A DNA stretch of 32,883 nucleotides, from NCBI GenBank assembly GCA_031269735.1, contig JAISYS010000027.1, forward strand, positions 1 to 32,883. The letters run 5' to 3'. This document shows, in pieces, positions 26,138-32,883 of this stretch. Within the stretch, counting starts at the first letter, position 1; each line of letters starts with the position of its first letter. This DNA comes from Candidatus Endomicrobiellum cubanum. Lineage in GTDB: Bacteria; Elusimicrobiota; Endomicrobiia; Endomicrobiales; Endomicrobiaceae. Below the pieces are notes generated by a model that worked only from the letters and a program-made list of their open reading frames with translations, was not told the origin of the DNA and searched no databases. The position numbers and the translations under genes are program-made.

Positions 26138-27356
26138 AATTTATGATGTTTGTATAATAGGTGCAGGCCCGTCAGGGATGATGGCAGCAATTCAAGCTGG
26201 TCAAAGAGGATTAAATATTATAGTTTTAGAGAAAAAATCTAGTCCTGGTATAAAACTTTCAATTAGTGGTAAGGGCAGGTGCAATATTACAAATAGTGCT
26301 TCAGTTAGAGAGTTTGTTGAGTTGTTTTATAATGGAAAGTTTTTATACTCGTCTTTTCATACATTTTCAAATATTGATACTGTTTCGTTTTTTGAAAGAT
26401 TGAATGTTCCTTGTAAACTTGAAAGAGGAGGCAGGTACTTTCCTGTAAGTGATAAAGCTTGTGATATAGTTAATGCTTTAATAAGAAACACAAAACAGTT
26501 TGCAAAAATTATTTCTTCTTTTGATGTAAAATCAGTTAAACAAAGAAACGACTGTATATTTTGTATAAGTGGTAAATTTAATATAATATATGCGAAGAAT
26601 TTAATAATTGCTTCAGGTGGGATGTCTTATCCCGGTACAGGTTCTATTGGCGATGGTTATAAATTTGCTGAATTTTTTGGACATTCTATAAAAAAACCTG
26701 TTGCAGCGCTTGTCCCAATAGTTTTAGAATCTAAATATTTATATGAATTGAAAAGTTTAAAGTTAAAAAATATTGAAGTTTCTTTAGAAGTATGTGGCAG
26801 GATTATTTTTAAAGAGTTTGGCGAAATGGAATTTACAAGTTTCGGAGCTGATGGACCTGTAATTTTGGCTTTAAGTAGTTTAGTGTCTGAAAATATTAAA
26901 AGTAATGATATATATTTAAAAATAAATTTAAAACCAGCCATTACTAAAGAATGTCTTAATGCTAGATTACTTAAAGAAATTGATAAATTTGGGCAATATC
27001 AAGTAAAAGGTATGCTCAAAGAATTTTTACCGAAGCAATTAATAAAATCTTTTTTAAATTATTGTAATGTCAGTATAATTAAAAAGTGTGCACAATTAAC
27101 TAAGTTCGATAGAGAAAAGTTACTAAAAGCTTTTTTTGAAATGAAATTTAAAGTCTTAAAAACGAAAGATATAAAAGATGCTATAGTAACAAGAGGAGGA
27201 GTGGTAACAGATGAAATAAATCAAAAGACCATGGAATCTAAACTTGTAAGAGGTTTATATTTTTGTGGAGAAGTTATAGATGTAGATGCTCCTACAGGAG
27301 GGTTTAATCTACAAGCTGCTTTTTCAACAGGATTTGTTGCCGGGATAAATGTGTAA
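26127..27356 (+). CDS. BaiN/HI0933-family FAD-dependent oxidoreductase
   Basis: This 409-aa flavoprotein has the dinucleotide-binding motif CIIGAGPSGMMAA near 9-21, the family signature KLSISGKGRCNITNS around 46-60, and LIIASGGMSYPGTGS. Near the end are VTRGGVVTDEINQKTMESK, then GLYFCGEVIDVDAPTGGFNLQAAFSTG. This matches the whole HI0933/YhiN (BaiN) family and its normal length of about 400 aa. The physiological substrate is unknown for most members. The start ATG 26127 overlaps the upstream kinase-like gene by 11 nt. It ends 132 nt before tRNA-Cys, in a gap that holds the tRNA promoter. Confidence 0.92.
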   Translation: MINEIYDVCIIGAGPSGMMAAIQAGQRGLNIIVLEKKSSPGIKLSISGKGRCNITNSASVREFVELFYNGKFLYSSFHTFSNIDTVSFFERLNVPCKLERGGRYFPVSDKACDIVNALIRNTKQFAKIISSFDVKSVKQRNDCIFCISGKFNIIYAKNLIIASGGMSYPGTGSIGDGYKFAEFFGHSIKKPVAALVPIVLESKYLYELKSLKLKNIEVSLEVCGRIIFKEFGEMEFTSFGADGPVILALSSLVSENIKSNDIYLKINLKPAITKECLNARLLKEIDKFGQYQVKGMLKEFLPKQLIKSFLNYCNVSIIKKCAQLTKFDREKLLKAFFEMKFKVLKTKDIKDAIVTRGGVVTDEINQKTMESKLVRGLYFCGEVIDVDAPTGGFNLQAAFSTGFVAGINV

Positions 27357-27439
27357 TTGTTTTAAATAAAATTTAGCTAAAAACTACGACTCTATAAATA
27401 TTAGCTGGTAGTGTTATTACAATTATTAATTTGTTAATA

Positions 27440-27468
27440 TTGACTGAAAGATTTAATTTTTATATATT
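27440..27468 (+). promoter_or_regulatory. Sigma-70 promoter for tRNA-Cys/tRNA-Val
   Basis: TTGACT (27440-27445) and TATATT (27463-27468) are 17 bp apart, each one mismatch from consensus. The expected start near 27475 lies about 14 nt before tRNA-Cys. No separate promoter is evident for tRNA-Val or the decarboxylase gene downstream. Confidence 0.7.
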
Positions 27469-27488
27469 CACCCTGCTCATTAATTAAT

Positions 27489-27560
27489 GGTGCGGTACCC
27501 AAGCGGTAAGGGAGCAGTCTGCAAAACTGTTATTCGTCGGTTCGATTCCGGCCCGCACCT
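27489..27560 (+). tRNA. tRNA-Cys (GCA)
   Basis: The acceptor stem GGTGCGG (27489-27495) pairs perfectly with CCGCACC (27553-27559), with discriminator U at 27560 as in bacterial tRNA-Cys. The anticodon GCA is at 27521-27523 and the T loop is TTCGATT. CCA is not encoded; a T run follows directly. Confidence 0.97.
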
Positions 27561-27595
27561 TTTTTTATATCCTCTTTGTATTAAGTCAATATGTT

Positions 27596-27669
27596 GCCCG
27601 GTTAGCTCAGTTGGTTAGAGTACTTCCTTGACATGGAAGGGGTCAGAAGTTCGAGTCTTCTACCGGGCA
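27596..27669 (+). tRNA. tRNA-Val (GAC)
   Basis: The acceptor stem GCCCGGT (27596-27602) pairs with ACCGGGC (27662-27668), with discriminator A. The anticodon stem is CTTCC/GGAAG around loop TTGACAT, giving anticodon GAC at 27630-27632. CCA is not encoded. It is 35 nt after tRNA-Cys and probably on the same transcript. Confidence 0.97.
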
Positions 27670-27691
27670 TGTTTCTGAGGTAGGCAGCATA

Positions 27692-29173
27692 ATGAAAAAA
27701 AAATTAAACTCGAAAGTATCAAAGCAATCTAAAGTACCTTTATTTGATGTCTTGTTAGCTCATGCTAAAAGAGATGTTACATCTTTTCATTGTCCAGGTC
27801 ATAAAAATGGAAGAAGTATAGATGCAAGTTTAAAAAATTATATTGGAAAAGATATTTTTAAATTTGATGTTACAGTTTTTGATGAAGTAGATTCTTTACA
27901 TGATCCAGTTGGCCCCATAAAAAAAGCTCAAGAACTCATGTCAGAGGCTTATGGAGTAAAACATTCTTTATTTTTAGTAAATGGTACTTCAGTTGGGAAT
28001 ATGGCGATGTTTCTTGCTGCTTGTGATTCCGGGGATTCAATAATAGTTTCAAGAAGTTCTCATAAGTCGATAATGGCAGGTATTGTAATGTCTGGTGTTT
28101 GGCCTATTTGGATACAGCCTAAGATAGACCAAGATCTAGATTTGATTTTTAGTACAACTTATGACCAAATAAAAGAAGCTTTAGATAAATATCCTGAAGC
28201 TAAAGCTGTTTTTGTTACAAGTCCGACATATAATGGTGTAGTTACTAACCTGAGAAAGATTGTAGATTTATGCCATAAAAGAGATAAAATTGTTCTTGTA
28301 GATGAAGCTCATGGAGCGCATTTGCATTTTAATGACAATTTGCCAGAGTCTGCTGTTGATGCAGGTGCAGATTTGTGTGTTCAGTCTACACATAAAACCT
28401 TATCTGCTATATCCCAAGGGTCTGTTCTTCATTTCAATTCAAAACTTGTTGATATAAATAGAGTAAAAAAAGTAGTGTCAATGTTACAAACTACAAGCCC
28501 AAATTATTTAACGCTTGCAAGTCTTGATTTAGCAAGAAGACAGGTTTTCTTACATGGAAGGGGAAATTTTGATAGAGTTATAAAAGCTGCAAGATGGGGA
28601 AGAATGTATATAAATAATAATATTGACTCTATGAAATGTTTTACTCGCAAAGAAATGCAAAATTTAAATTTTGACTTAGATGAAACAAAACTTACAGTTA
28701 ATGTAACTAAAACTGGTCTTTCAGGTTATGAAATAGAAGAAATACTTGCTAGAGAGTACAATATTCAGCTTGATTATGCAGATTTGTTTAATTTGGTAGC
28801 TATTATGGGAGAAGGTTCAAGTAAAGAGGATGTAGAAACTTTTGTAAGAGCTCTTGAAAGTATAAACAAAAAGTATCATGGGAAGCAGAAGAATTGGATA
28901 CTTAAAATTCCGTCACTTGCTACAGAAATGGTTATGAAACCTAGAGAAGTATTTCTTTCAAATAGTACAAAAAAAGTTAGTTTAAAAAAAGCCGTTGGCC
29001 ATGTTGCCGCGCAAACACTTACCCCGTATCCTCCTGGCATACCAGTGGTAATACCTGGAGAGCGAATTACAAAAGAAATATGTGATTATCTCATAAATAT
29101 ATCTTCAAAAGATATAAGAATTAGTGGGCAAGAAACTGAAAAACTAAAAATGGTCAAAGTTTTTACAAATTAA
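27692..29173 (+). CDS. Orn/Lys/Arg decarboxylase-family PLP enzyme
   Basis: This 493-aa fold-type-I PLP enzyme belongs to the SpeA/LdcC-like short (Bacillus-type) decarboxylase group. It has FHCPGHKNG at 32-40, FLVNGTSVGNMA around 94-105, the cofactor aspartate in VDEAHGAH (D204, H207), and the Schiff-base lysine K235 in QSTHKTLSAISQGS. The C-terminal domain has TPYPPGIPVVIPGERI, typical of arginine/lysine decarboxylases. It probably makes agmatine or cadaverine for polyamine synthesis; the substrate is inference. TGAGGTAGG lies upstream of ATG 27692. It begins 22 nt after tRNA-Val, and the DksA-like gene follows closely. Confidence 0.9.
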   Translation: MKKKLNSKVSKQSKVPLFDVLLAHAKRDVTSFHCPGHKNGRSIDASLKNYIGKDIFKFDVTVFDEVDSLHDPVGPIKKAQELMSEAYGVKHSLFLVNGTSVGNMAMFLAACDSGDSIIVSRSSHKSIMAGIVMSGVWPIWIQPKIDQDLDLIFSTTYDQIKEALDKYPEAKAVFVTSPTYNGVVTNLRKIVDLCHKRDKIVLVDEAHGAHLHFNDNLPESAVDAGADLCVQSTHKTLSAISQGSVLHFNSKLVDINRVKKVVSMLQTTSPNYLTLASLDLARRQVFLHGRGNFDRVIKAARWGRMYINNNIDSMKCFTRKEMQNLNFDLDETKLTVNVTKTGLSGYEIEEILAREYNIQLDYADLFNLVAIMGEGSSKEDVETFVRALESINKKYHGKQKNWILKIPSLATEMVMKPREVFLSNSTKKVSLKKAVGHVAAQTLTPYPPGIPVVIPGERITKEICDYLINISSKDIRISGQETEKLKMVKVFTN

Positions 29174-29185
29174 ATGGAGAAAACT

Positions 29186-29539
29186 ATGAATAAGAAAGAA
29201 TTGGCAAATTTTAAAAAAATTTTAATACAGAAAAAAGCGGAATTTTTAAATAAGACAAATAGTAATCAAAGAGAACTCGATGCTGATTTAGAAGTAAGTA
29301 TTGGCGATGAGATAGATACTGCTACTCACAATAGTGAAAAAGAAATGTTTTTTGAACTTGTAGCAAATGACAGAATAACTTTAAATGCTATAAACGATGC
29401 TTTAGTAAAAATTGAAAAAGGTAGTTATGGTCTTTGTGAGTGTTGTAATGGTGCTATACTTTTAGAAAGATTAGAAGCAATACCATGGACAAGATACTGT
29501 ATTAAGTGTCAAGAGGAAGCTGAAAACCCTAAGAGGTGA
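29186..29539 (+). CDS. DksA/TraR-family zinc-finger protein
   Basis: DksA-like proteins bind the RNA polymerase secondary channel and adjust transcription during starvation. The protein (117 aa from ATG 29186) has an N-terminal coiled coil whose tip reads GDEIDTAT, matching the acidic DxxDxA tip. The C4 zinc finger is C-x2-C in GLCECCNG and C-x2-C in RYCIKCQ. The start was chosen at 29186 because GGAG (29176-29179) lies 6 nt before it. ATG 29174 in the same frame directly abuts the previous stop and has no separate site. GTGA at 29536-29539 overlaps the next gene. Confidence 0.92.
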   Translation: MNKKELANFKKILIQKKAEFLNKTNSNQRELDADLEVSIGDEIDTATHNSEKEMFFELVANDRITLNAINDALVKIEKGSYGLCECCNGAILLERLEAIPWTRYCIKCQEEAENPKR

Positions 29540-30564
29540 AAGTGATATTAAATTTTTGGGACAAGTTTGTTTCAAGAGATTTTGCTTTATGGATAAAGAG
29601 TCTGTCTTTATTCATTATTATTTTATCTTTAGGCATTTTTTTTAGTAAGTATTCTATTAGTTTTATAAAAAAGTTTTTAGAAAAGTTTAAAATAGTTATT
29701 TATGATGAAATATTCACTATTTCAAAAAGTTATATATATTTTTGGATTTTACTTACAGCTCTATATTTTGCGTTTATAACTTCTCCTATAAATACTAAAA
29801 ACACAATTCTGTTAAAGATTTTTTACATGTTATTTGCGTTTTCAATAGTTCTTCTAGTAGCATCTCTTATTTCAAATTTCTTTAAAAAATCAGTTCATGA
29901 AAAAATTGGTACAAATATAATAAAGTTTATAGTAATTTTTATAGGCTTTGTGTTAGTGTTAAACCAAGTTGGAATAAAGTTAACTCCTATTTTAACAGCG
30001 TTAGGTATAGGATCTTTAGCTGTTGCTTTAGCACTTCAAGATACTCTTGCAAATTTTTTTGCTGGTATCAATATGTTGGCAAGTAAGCAAATTACAAGGA
30101 ATGATTATATTAAACTTGATTCCGGACAAGAAGGTACAGTTTTAGAAGTTAATTGGAGAACGACTTTAATAAAAGAAATATCTAATACTGTAATTTCTAT
30201 CCCAAATACTAAAATATCATCTTCAGTTATTACAAACTTTCATTTTCAACAAGCAGAAGTTACTGCTCGTGTAGATTGTGGAGTTGCTTATGGAAGTGAT
30301 TTAGAATATGTTGAAAAAGTTGTAAAAAATGCTGTATTAGAGATAGTAAATAAATCACAAAATGCTATAAAGACATATAGTCCTCTTGTTGTATTTACTA
30401 GTTTTGGAGATTTCGCTATAAATTTTTCTGTTTATTTTAGAGTAAAAGATGTTTATTCCAGATCTTCACTCCAAAGTGAAGTTTTAAAAAATATTTATAA
30501 AAAATTTACTGCAGAAAATATAGAAATTCCATTTCCTCAAAGAGTAGTAACAATCAATAAATAA
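29536..30564 (+). CDS. MscS-family small-conductance mechanosensitive channel
   Basis: This 342-aa inner-membrane channel protein has four predicted membrane segments (roughly 16-36, 58-79, 90-112 and 121-160). The last is the pore helix region GIGSLAVALALQDTLANFFAGI with the Gly/Ala packing pattern of MscS. The following beta domain is DYIKLDSGQEGTVLEVNWRTT and VISIPNTKISSSVITN, and an alpha/beta vestibule domain follows. Its job is to release solutes on hypo-osmotic shock. The start is GTG 29536, overlapping the upstream stop by 4 nt. GTG 29542 two codons on is an alternative with AGAGG upstream. Confidence 0.93.
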   Translation: MKVILNFWDKFVSRDFALWIKSLSLFIIILSLGIFFSKYSISFIKKFLEKFKIVIYDEIFTISKSYIYFWILLTALYFAFITSPINTKNTILLKIFYMLFAFSIVLLVASLISNFFKKSVHEKIGTNIIKFIVIFIGFVLVLNQVGIKLTPILTALGIGSLAVALALQDTLANFFAGINMLASKQITRNDYIKLDSGQEGTVLEVNWRTTLIKEISNTVISIPNTKISSSVITNFHFQQAEVTARVDCGVAYGSDLEYVEKVVKNAVLEIVNKSQNAIKTYSPLVVFTSFGDFAINFSVYFRVKDVYSRSSLQSEVLKNIYKKFTAENIEIPFPQRVVTINK

Positions 30565-30588
30565 CATACGACTTTTAAGGAGTTTACA

Positions 30589-30963
30589 ATGAAGTTTGTT
30601 TTAAGTTCAAAAATATTTAAAGCTACTGTGACAGAAGCTAACTTAGCTTATAAAGGAAGTATAACAATAGATACAGAACTTTGTGATAAAGCTGGTTTCT
30701 GGTTAGGGGAGAAAGTTTTAGTTGTTTCAAATACTTCTGGAGCAAGACTTGAAACTTATGTAATTCCAGGTAAACCAGGCTCTGGAGTTATATGTATAAA
30801 TGGTGCAGCAGCTCACCTAATAAAAAAAGGTGAAGAAGTAATAATCATGGGTTTTACTCTTTCAGATAAGCCTATTGAACCTAAAATTATTTTTGTAGAT
30901 AAGAATAATAAAATTATAGATAGAAATGATTTTAACAATGTTTATGTAAAAACAGAAATTTAA
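30589..30963 (+). CDS. panD: Aspartate 1-decarboxylase PanD
   Basis: It converts L-aspartate to beta-alanine for pantothenate and coenzyme A. The 124-aa proenzyme has the self-cleavage site G23-S24 in AYKGSITID, where Ser24 becomes the pyruvoyl group. Also present are a conserved K9 in SSKIFKATVTEA, R54 in SGARLETYVIPG, and the GSGVICINGAAAHL core. An AAGGAG site precedes ATG 30589. Length is normal. No panB or panC lies in this window. tRNA-Pro begins 19 nt after the stop. Confidence 0.96.
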   Translation: MKFVLSSKIFKATVTEANLAYKGSITIDTELCDKAGFWLGEKVLVVSNTSGARLETYVIPGKPGSGVICINGAAAHLIKKGEEVIIMGFTLSDKPIEPKIIFVDKNNKIIDRNDFNNVYVKTEI

Positions 30964-30982
30964 ATTCTATTTTTTATTTTGT

Positions 30983-31056
30983 CGGGGCGTGGCTCAGTTG
31001 GCTAGAGCACACGGTTCGGGACCGTGAGGTCGCTGGTTCAAATCCAGTCGCCCCGA
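30983..31056 (+). tRNA. tRNA-Pro (CGG)
   Basis: The acceptor CGGGGCG (30983-30989) pairs with CGCCCCG (31049-31055), with discriminator A. The anticodon stem CACGG/CCGTG encloses loop TTCGGGA, giving anticodon CGG at 31017-31019. CCA is not encoded. It lies between panD and the sigma factor gene and may be cut from a shared transcript. Confidence 0.96.
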
Positions 31057-31075
31057 TTTAAAAAGGATATAAATA

Positions 31076-32026
31076 ATGAATACAAAATTTGGTTCATTGG
31101 AGCTTTATTTTGATGCGATAAGAACAATAAAGCCTTTATCTCCTGAAGCTATAAAAGAGCTTTGGAATCTTTCAAGGACTGATAAAAAAGCTTTTGATAA
31201 GATAGTTGAACAAAATTATAAACTTGTTATACCTATAGCTAAAAGGTTTATGAAAAGTGGTATGGACATCATGGATTTGATAGAAGAGGGAAATATTGGT
31301 CTTATGAAAGCAGTAGAAAAATTTGATGTGACAAAAGGAGTAGCTTTTTCTACATATGCAGTTTATTGGATAGAACAGTACGTAAGAAAAGCTGTAGAAA
31401 ATCAATTAAAAACAATAAGAATTCCTTCACATATTTGGGATGCTTTAAACCGTTGGATAAAGACAAAAATAATATTAAGAGGAGAATTAAATAGAGAACC
31501 AACAGATGATGATGTTGGCAAAAAATTGAAATTGAATAGAAAGCAAATTGATGATTTAAGGAGATTTTCGACGGTCTTTAATGAAACTTATTCACTGGAA
31601 ATGCCTATGTCGGAAGATTCTAATATCCAGCTTAAAGATACAATTTCTGATGTTTCAGATAAATCTCCTGAGTCTGTTACAGAAATTATAAGAACTAGAG
31701 AGGATATTAGTATAGCATTGAACGATTTATCTGATAGAGAAAGAGAGATTATTCGCATGAGATTTGGACTTGGTGGAATAGATGTATTGTCTTTAGACGC
31801 TATTGGCGAGATTTTTCATATTTCAAGAGAGCGTGTTAGACAATTAGAACTTAGAGCTTTTAAAAAACTTAAAGGTATTCTTGAAAAATATAATTTTATT
31901 AGTCCGCAAGAGGCACAAAATATTAAACTTGATAGTAGAAGTGGTAAAGATAGACGTAAAGAAACTATACTTTCTCTTTATACTGATAAAAGATTTAATA
32001 CTGAAAGAAGGTCACAGTGGATATAA
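31076..32026 (+). CDS. Sigma-70 family RNA polymerase sigma factor (short RpoD/group 2-like)
   Basis: This 316-aa sigma factor contains region 1.2 (SLELYFDAIRTIKPLSPEA), region 2 (QNYKLVIPIAKRF, DLIEEGNIGLMKAVEKFD, FSTYAVYWIEQYVRKAV), region 3, and region 4 (LSDREREIIRMRFGLG, then SRERVRQLELRAFKKLK). It lacks region 1.1. Around the -10 element contact it has YWIEQYVRKA, where primary factors have WWIRQAITRA. That hints at a secondary factor or an altered -10 preference, although Gln is kept and the -35 helix looks standard. A basic tail ends in RSGKDRRK and FNTERRSQW. It overlaps the apt remnant by 10 nt. Confidence 0.9.
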   Translation: MNTKFGSLELYFDAIRTIKPLSPEAIKELWNLSRTDKKAFDKIVEQNYKLVIPIAKRFMKSGMDIMDLIEEGNIGLMKAVEKFDVTKGVAFSTYAVYWIEQYVRKAVENQLKTIRIPSHIWDALNRWIKTKIILRGELNREPTDDDVGKKLKLNRKQIDDLRRFSTVFNETYSLEMPMSEDSNIQLKDTISDVSDKSPESVTEIIRTREDISIALNDLSDREREIIRMRFGLGGIDVLSLDAIGEIFHISRERVRQLELRAFKKLKGILEKYNFISPQEAQNIKLDSRSGKDRRKETILSLYTDKRFNTERRSQWI

Positions 32027-32557
32027 GTGCTCAAGCAAAAAGTGTTATTAGAGATATAAGGGATTTTCCAATACAGGGAATTGTTTTTAAAGACATAATG
32101 CCACTTTTTAGAAACATAAATCTTTTTAGAAATGTTATAGATGTTTTTGATAATTTTTATCAAAACGTTAAAGTTGATAAAATTATAGGTATAGAATCTA
32201 GAGGGTTTATTGTTGTCATGCTTTTAGCATTAAAAATGAATATTCACTTTGTTCCTATTAGGAACCATTTAAAACAGTTAAATCTTCTTATTTTTTTGAG
32301 TACGGTGTTGCCACAATAGAAATACAAGAGGATTCAATTCTGCTGGAGAAAATATTTTAATAGTTGATGATATTCTTGCAACAGATGGAACAGTTAACGC
32401 TTCAGTTAATCTTATTAAAACATTAAATGCTAATGTTATATCTTTAGCTTTTATTGCTGAACTTTTATATTTAAAAGGTAGACAAAAAATTTTAATAGGT
32501 GACCAAGTTGAAATTTTTTCTTTAGTTCAGTATTGCTTAGTTTACTATAAATTTTAA
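32017..32557 (+). pseudogene. apt: Adenine phosphoribosyltransferase, broken by two frameshifts
   Basis: APRT salvages adenine to AMP using PRPP. From GTG 32017, with AGAAGG just upstream, the frame reads FPIQGIVFKDIMPLF and KIIGIESRGF, then FVPIR at about 32262. There one base appears missing before CCA 32265, and the first frame ends at 32319. The second frame continues KTVKSSYFFEYGVATIEIQED to about 32339. A second apparent one-base loss leads to AGENILIVDDILATDGTVNAS and on to TAA 32555-32557. The PRPP loop itself has Asp where the family has Gly (LATGGT), so even the restored protein might be impaired. Decay is more likely than sequencing error but not proven. Confidence 0.85.
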
Positions 32558-32565
32558 TATTTTGA

Positions 32566-32571
32566 TATAAT
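32566..32571 (+). promoter_or_regulatory. -10 box for tRNA-Arg
   Basis: TATAAT lies 8 nt before the tRNA-Arg 5' end, directly after the apt remnant. No good -35 box is seen at 17 bp; TTTACT at 32541-32546 is 19 bp away. Transcription would start at about the mature 5' end. Confidence 0.45.
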
Positions 32572-32579
32572 ATTGTCGT

Positions 32580-32653
32580 GCCCTGATAGCTCAACTGGAT
32601 AGAGCAAATCCGTCCTAAGGATAAGGTTGGAGGTTCAACTCCTCTTCAGGGCG
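32580..32653 (+). tRNA. tRNA-Arg (CCT)
   Basis: The acceptor GCCCTGA (32580-32586) pairs with TCAGGGC (32646-32652), with discriminator G. The anticodon loop GTCCTAA gives CCT at 32614-32616. The anticodon stem AATCC/GGATA has an A-A mismatch at its outer end. The T loop is TTCAACT, with a pyrimidine where the family usually has A-A or G-A. CCA is not encoded. Confidence 0.93.
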
Positions 32654-32675
32654 TGTTGTTATCATGTAAACTTAT

Positions 32676-32883
32676 CTATATCACTAATAATGGAATATCA
32701 TTCAAATACGATTTAGGAAACATTTTTAAAAACTGTGCTTTCTCATTAAAGTTTCTCATATCACATAAATATTGATTTGTTACAAGAATATGTCTGTCAT
32801 ACATGCTTGTTTTTTCTATTACGTTTATCCCATTTATTGTCTGTTTCCCTAATTCATAATCAACTATTAAAAATACTTTGCTC
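32676..32883 (-). CDS. C-terminal fragment of a sensor kinase-like receiver domain (partial)
   Basis: Only the last 68 codons are inside the window; the gene continues past the right edge. The minus-strand peptide reads VFLIVDYELGKQ, INGINVIEKTS, RHILVTNQYL and LKMFPKSYLNDIPLLVI. That resembles the degenerate receiver-like domain at the end of some histidine kinases (VDxxLG, then GxxVIE, ILVTS, and a late Pro-Lys-Ser). The stop CTA (reverse TAG) is at 32676-32678. It is convergent with the tRNA-Arg region and the only minus-strand gene seen. Whether the full gene is intact cannot be judged. Confidence 0.6.
   Translation of the reverse strand, partial: SKVFLIVDYELGKQTINGINVIEKTSMYDRHILVTNQYLCDMRNFNEKAQFLKMFPKSYLNDIPLLVI

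Noticed and set aside
27375-27406. AGCTAA...TTAGCT inverted repeat after the flavoprotein gene
   Set aside because: A 6-bp stem with a 20-nt loop and no T run is too weak to call a terminator.
32017-32319. Short 100-aa protein as a functional truncated APRT
   Set aside because: It ends before the PRPP-binding motif, which continues in other frames downstream, so this is a broken gene rather than a small one.

Overview
The window is AT-rich bacterial DNA. All but one gene are on the + strand, and most are packed into operon-like runs with gaps under 30 nt or stop/start overlaps. The gene content fits a Gram-negative of the Elusimicrobia, probably an Endomicrobium-type termite-gut lineage; this is inference from protein style, not a database result. 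The signs are heptosyltransferase-family surface-glycan genes, a SprA-like outer-membrane protein beside a PorV-like protein, low GC, and two housekeeping genes broken by single-base deletions, as in a reducing symbiont genome.

Layout. 1-362: no intact gene; a long AT hairpin and a decayed or unassigned stretch. 363-4015: a frameshifted phoH, a PHP phosphoesterase and a DUF2779 nuclease with two nuclease signatures. 4106-9875: sugar-nucleotide and surface-glycan genes (UDP-N-acetylhexosamine-type dehydrogenase, GT9 transferase, SDR epimerase, sugar nucleotidyltransferase) interrupted by recA. 9949-11112: metK. 11333-15920: a second glycan cluster (GT9, GT2, YdjC-type deacetylase, membrane sulfatase-fold transferase). 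15942-24160: an exported protein with FlgD/T9SS-like C-terminus, a PorV-like protein with TPRs and a 1769-aa SprA-like protein, followed by comF. 24966-27669: tRNA-fMet, a YhcH-family protein, a nucleotide-kinase-like P-loop protein, a BaiN-family flavoprotein, tRNA-Cys and tRNA-Val. 27692-32026: PLP decarboxylase, DksA/TraR zinc finger, MscS channel, panD, tRNA-Pro and a sigma-70 factor. 32017-32883: a twice-frameshifted apt, tRNA-Arg, and the 3' end of a minus-strand protein resembling the receiver-like tail of a sensor kinase.

How the parts fit. The two glycan clusters can supply and transfer sugars for LPS or another surface glycan, and the deacetylase and sulfatase-fold enzyme could decorate it. 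The SprA/PorV/CTD-like trio looks like the outer-membrane core of a type IX-like secretion route with a candidate substrate.

The least expected signal is intergenic. Diverged copies of a roughly 140-nt element lie in opposite orientation at 8671-8824 and 11132-11275, with related GGGTTTTAG-type ends at 4007-4087 and 9875-9891. They share a degraded coding-like block that I could not assign.
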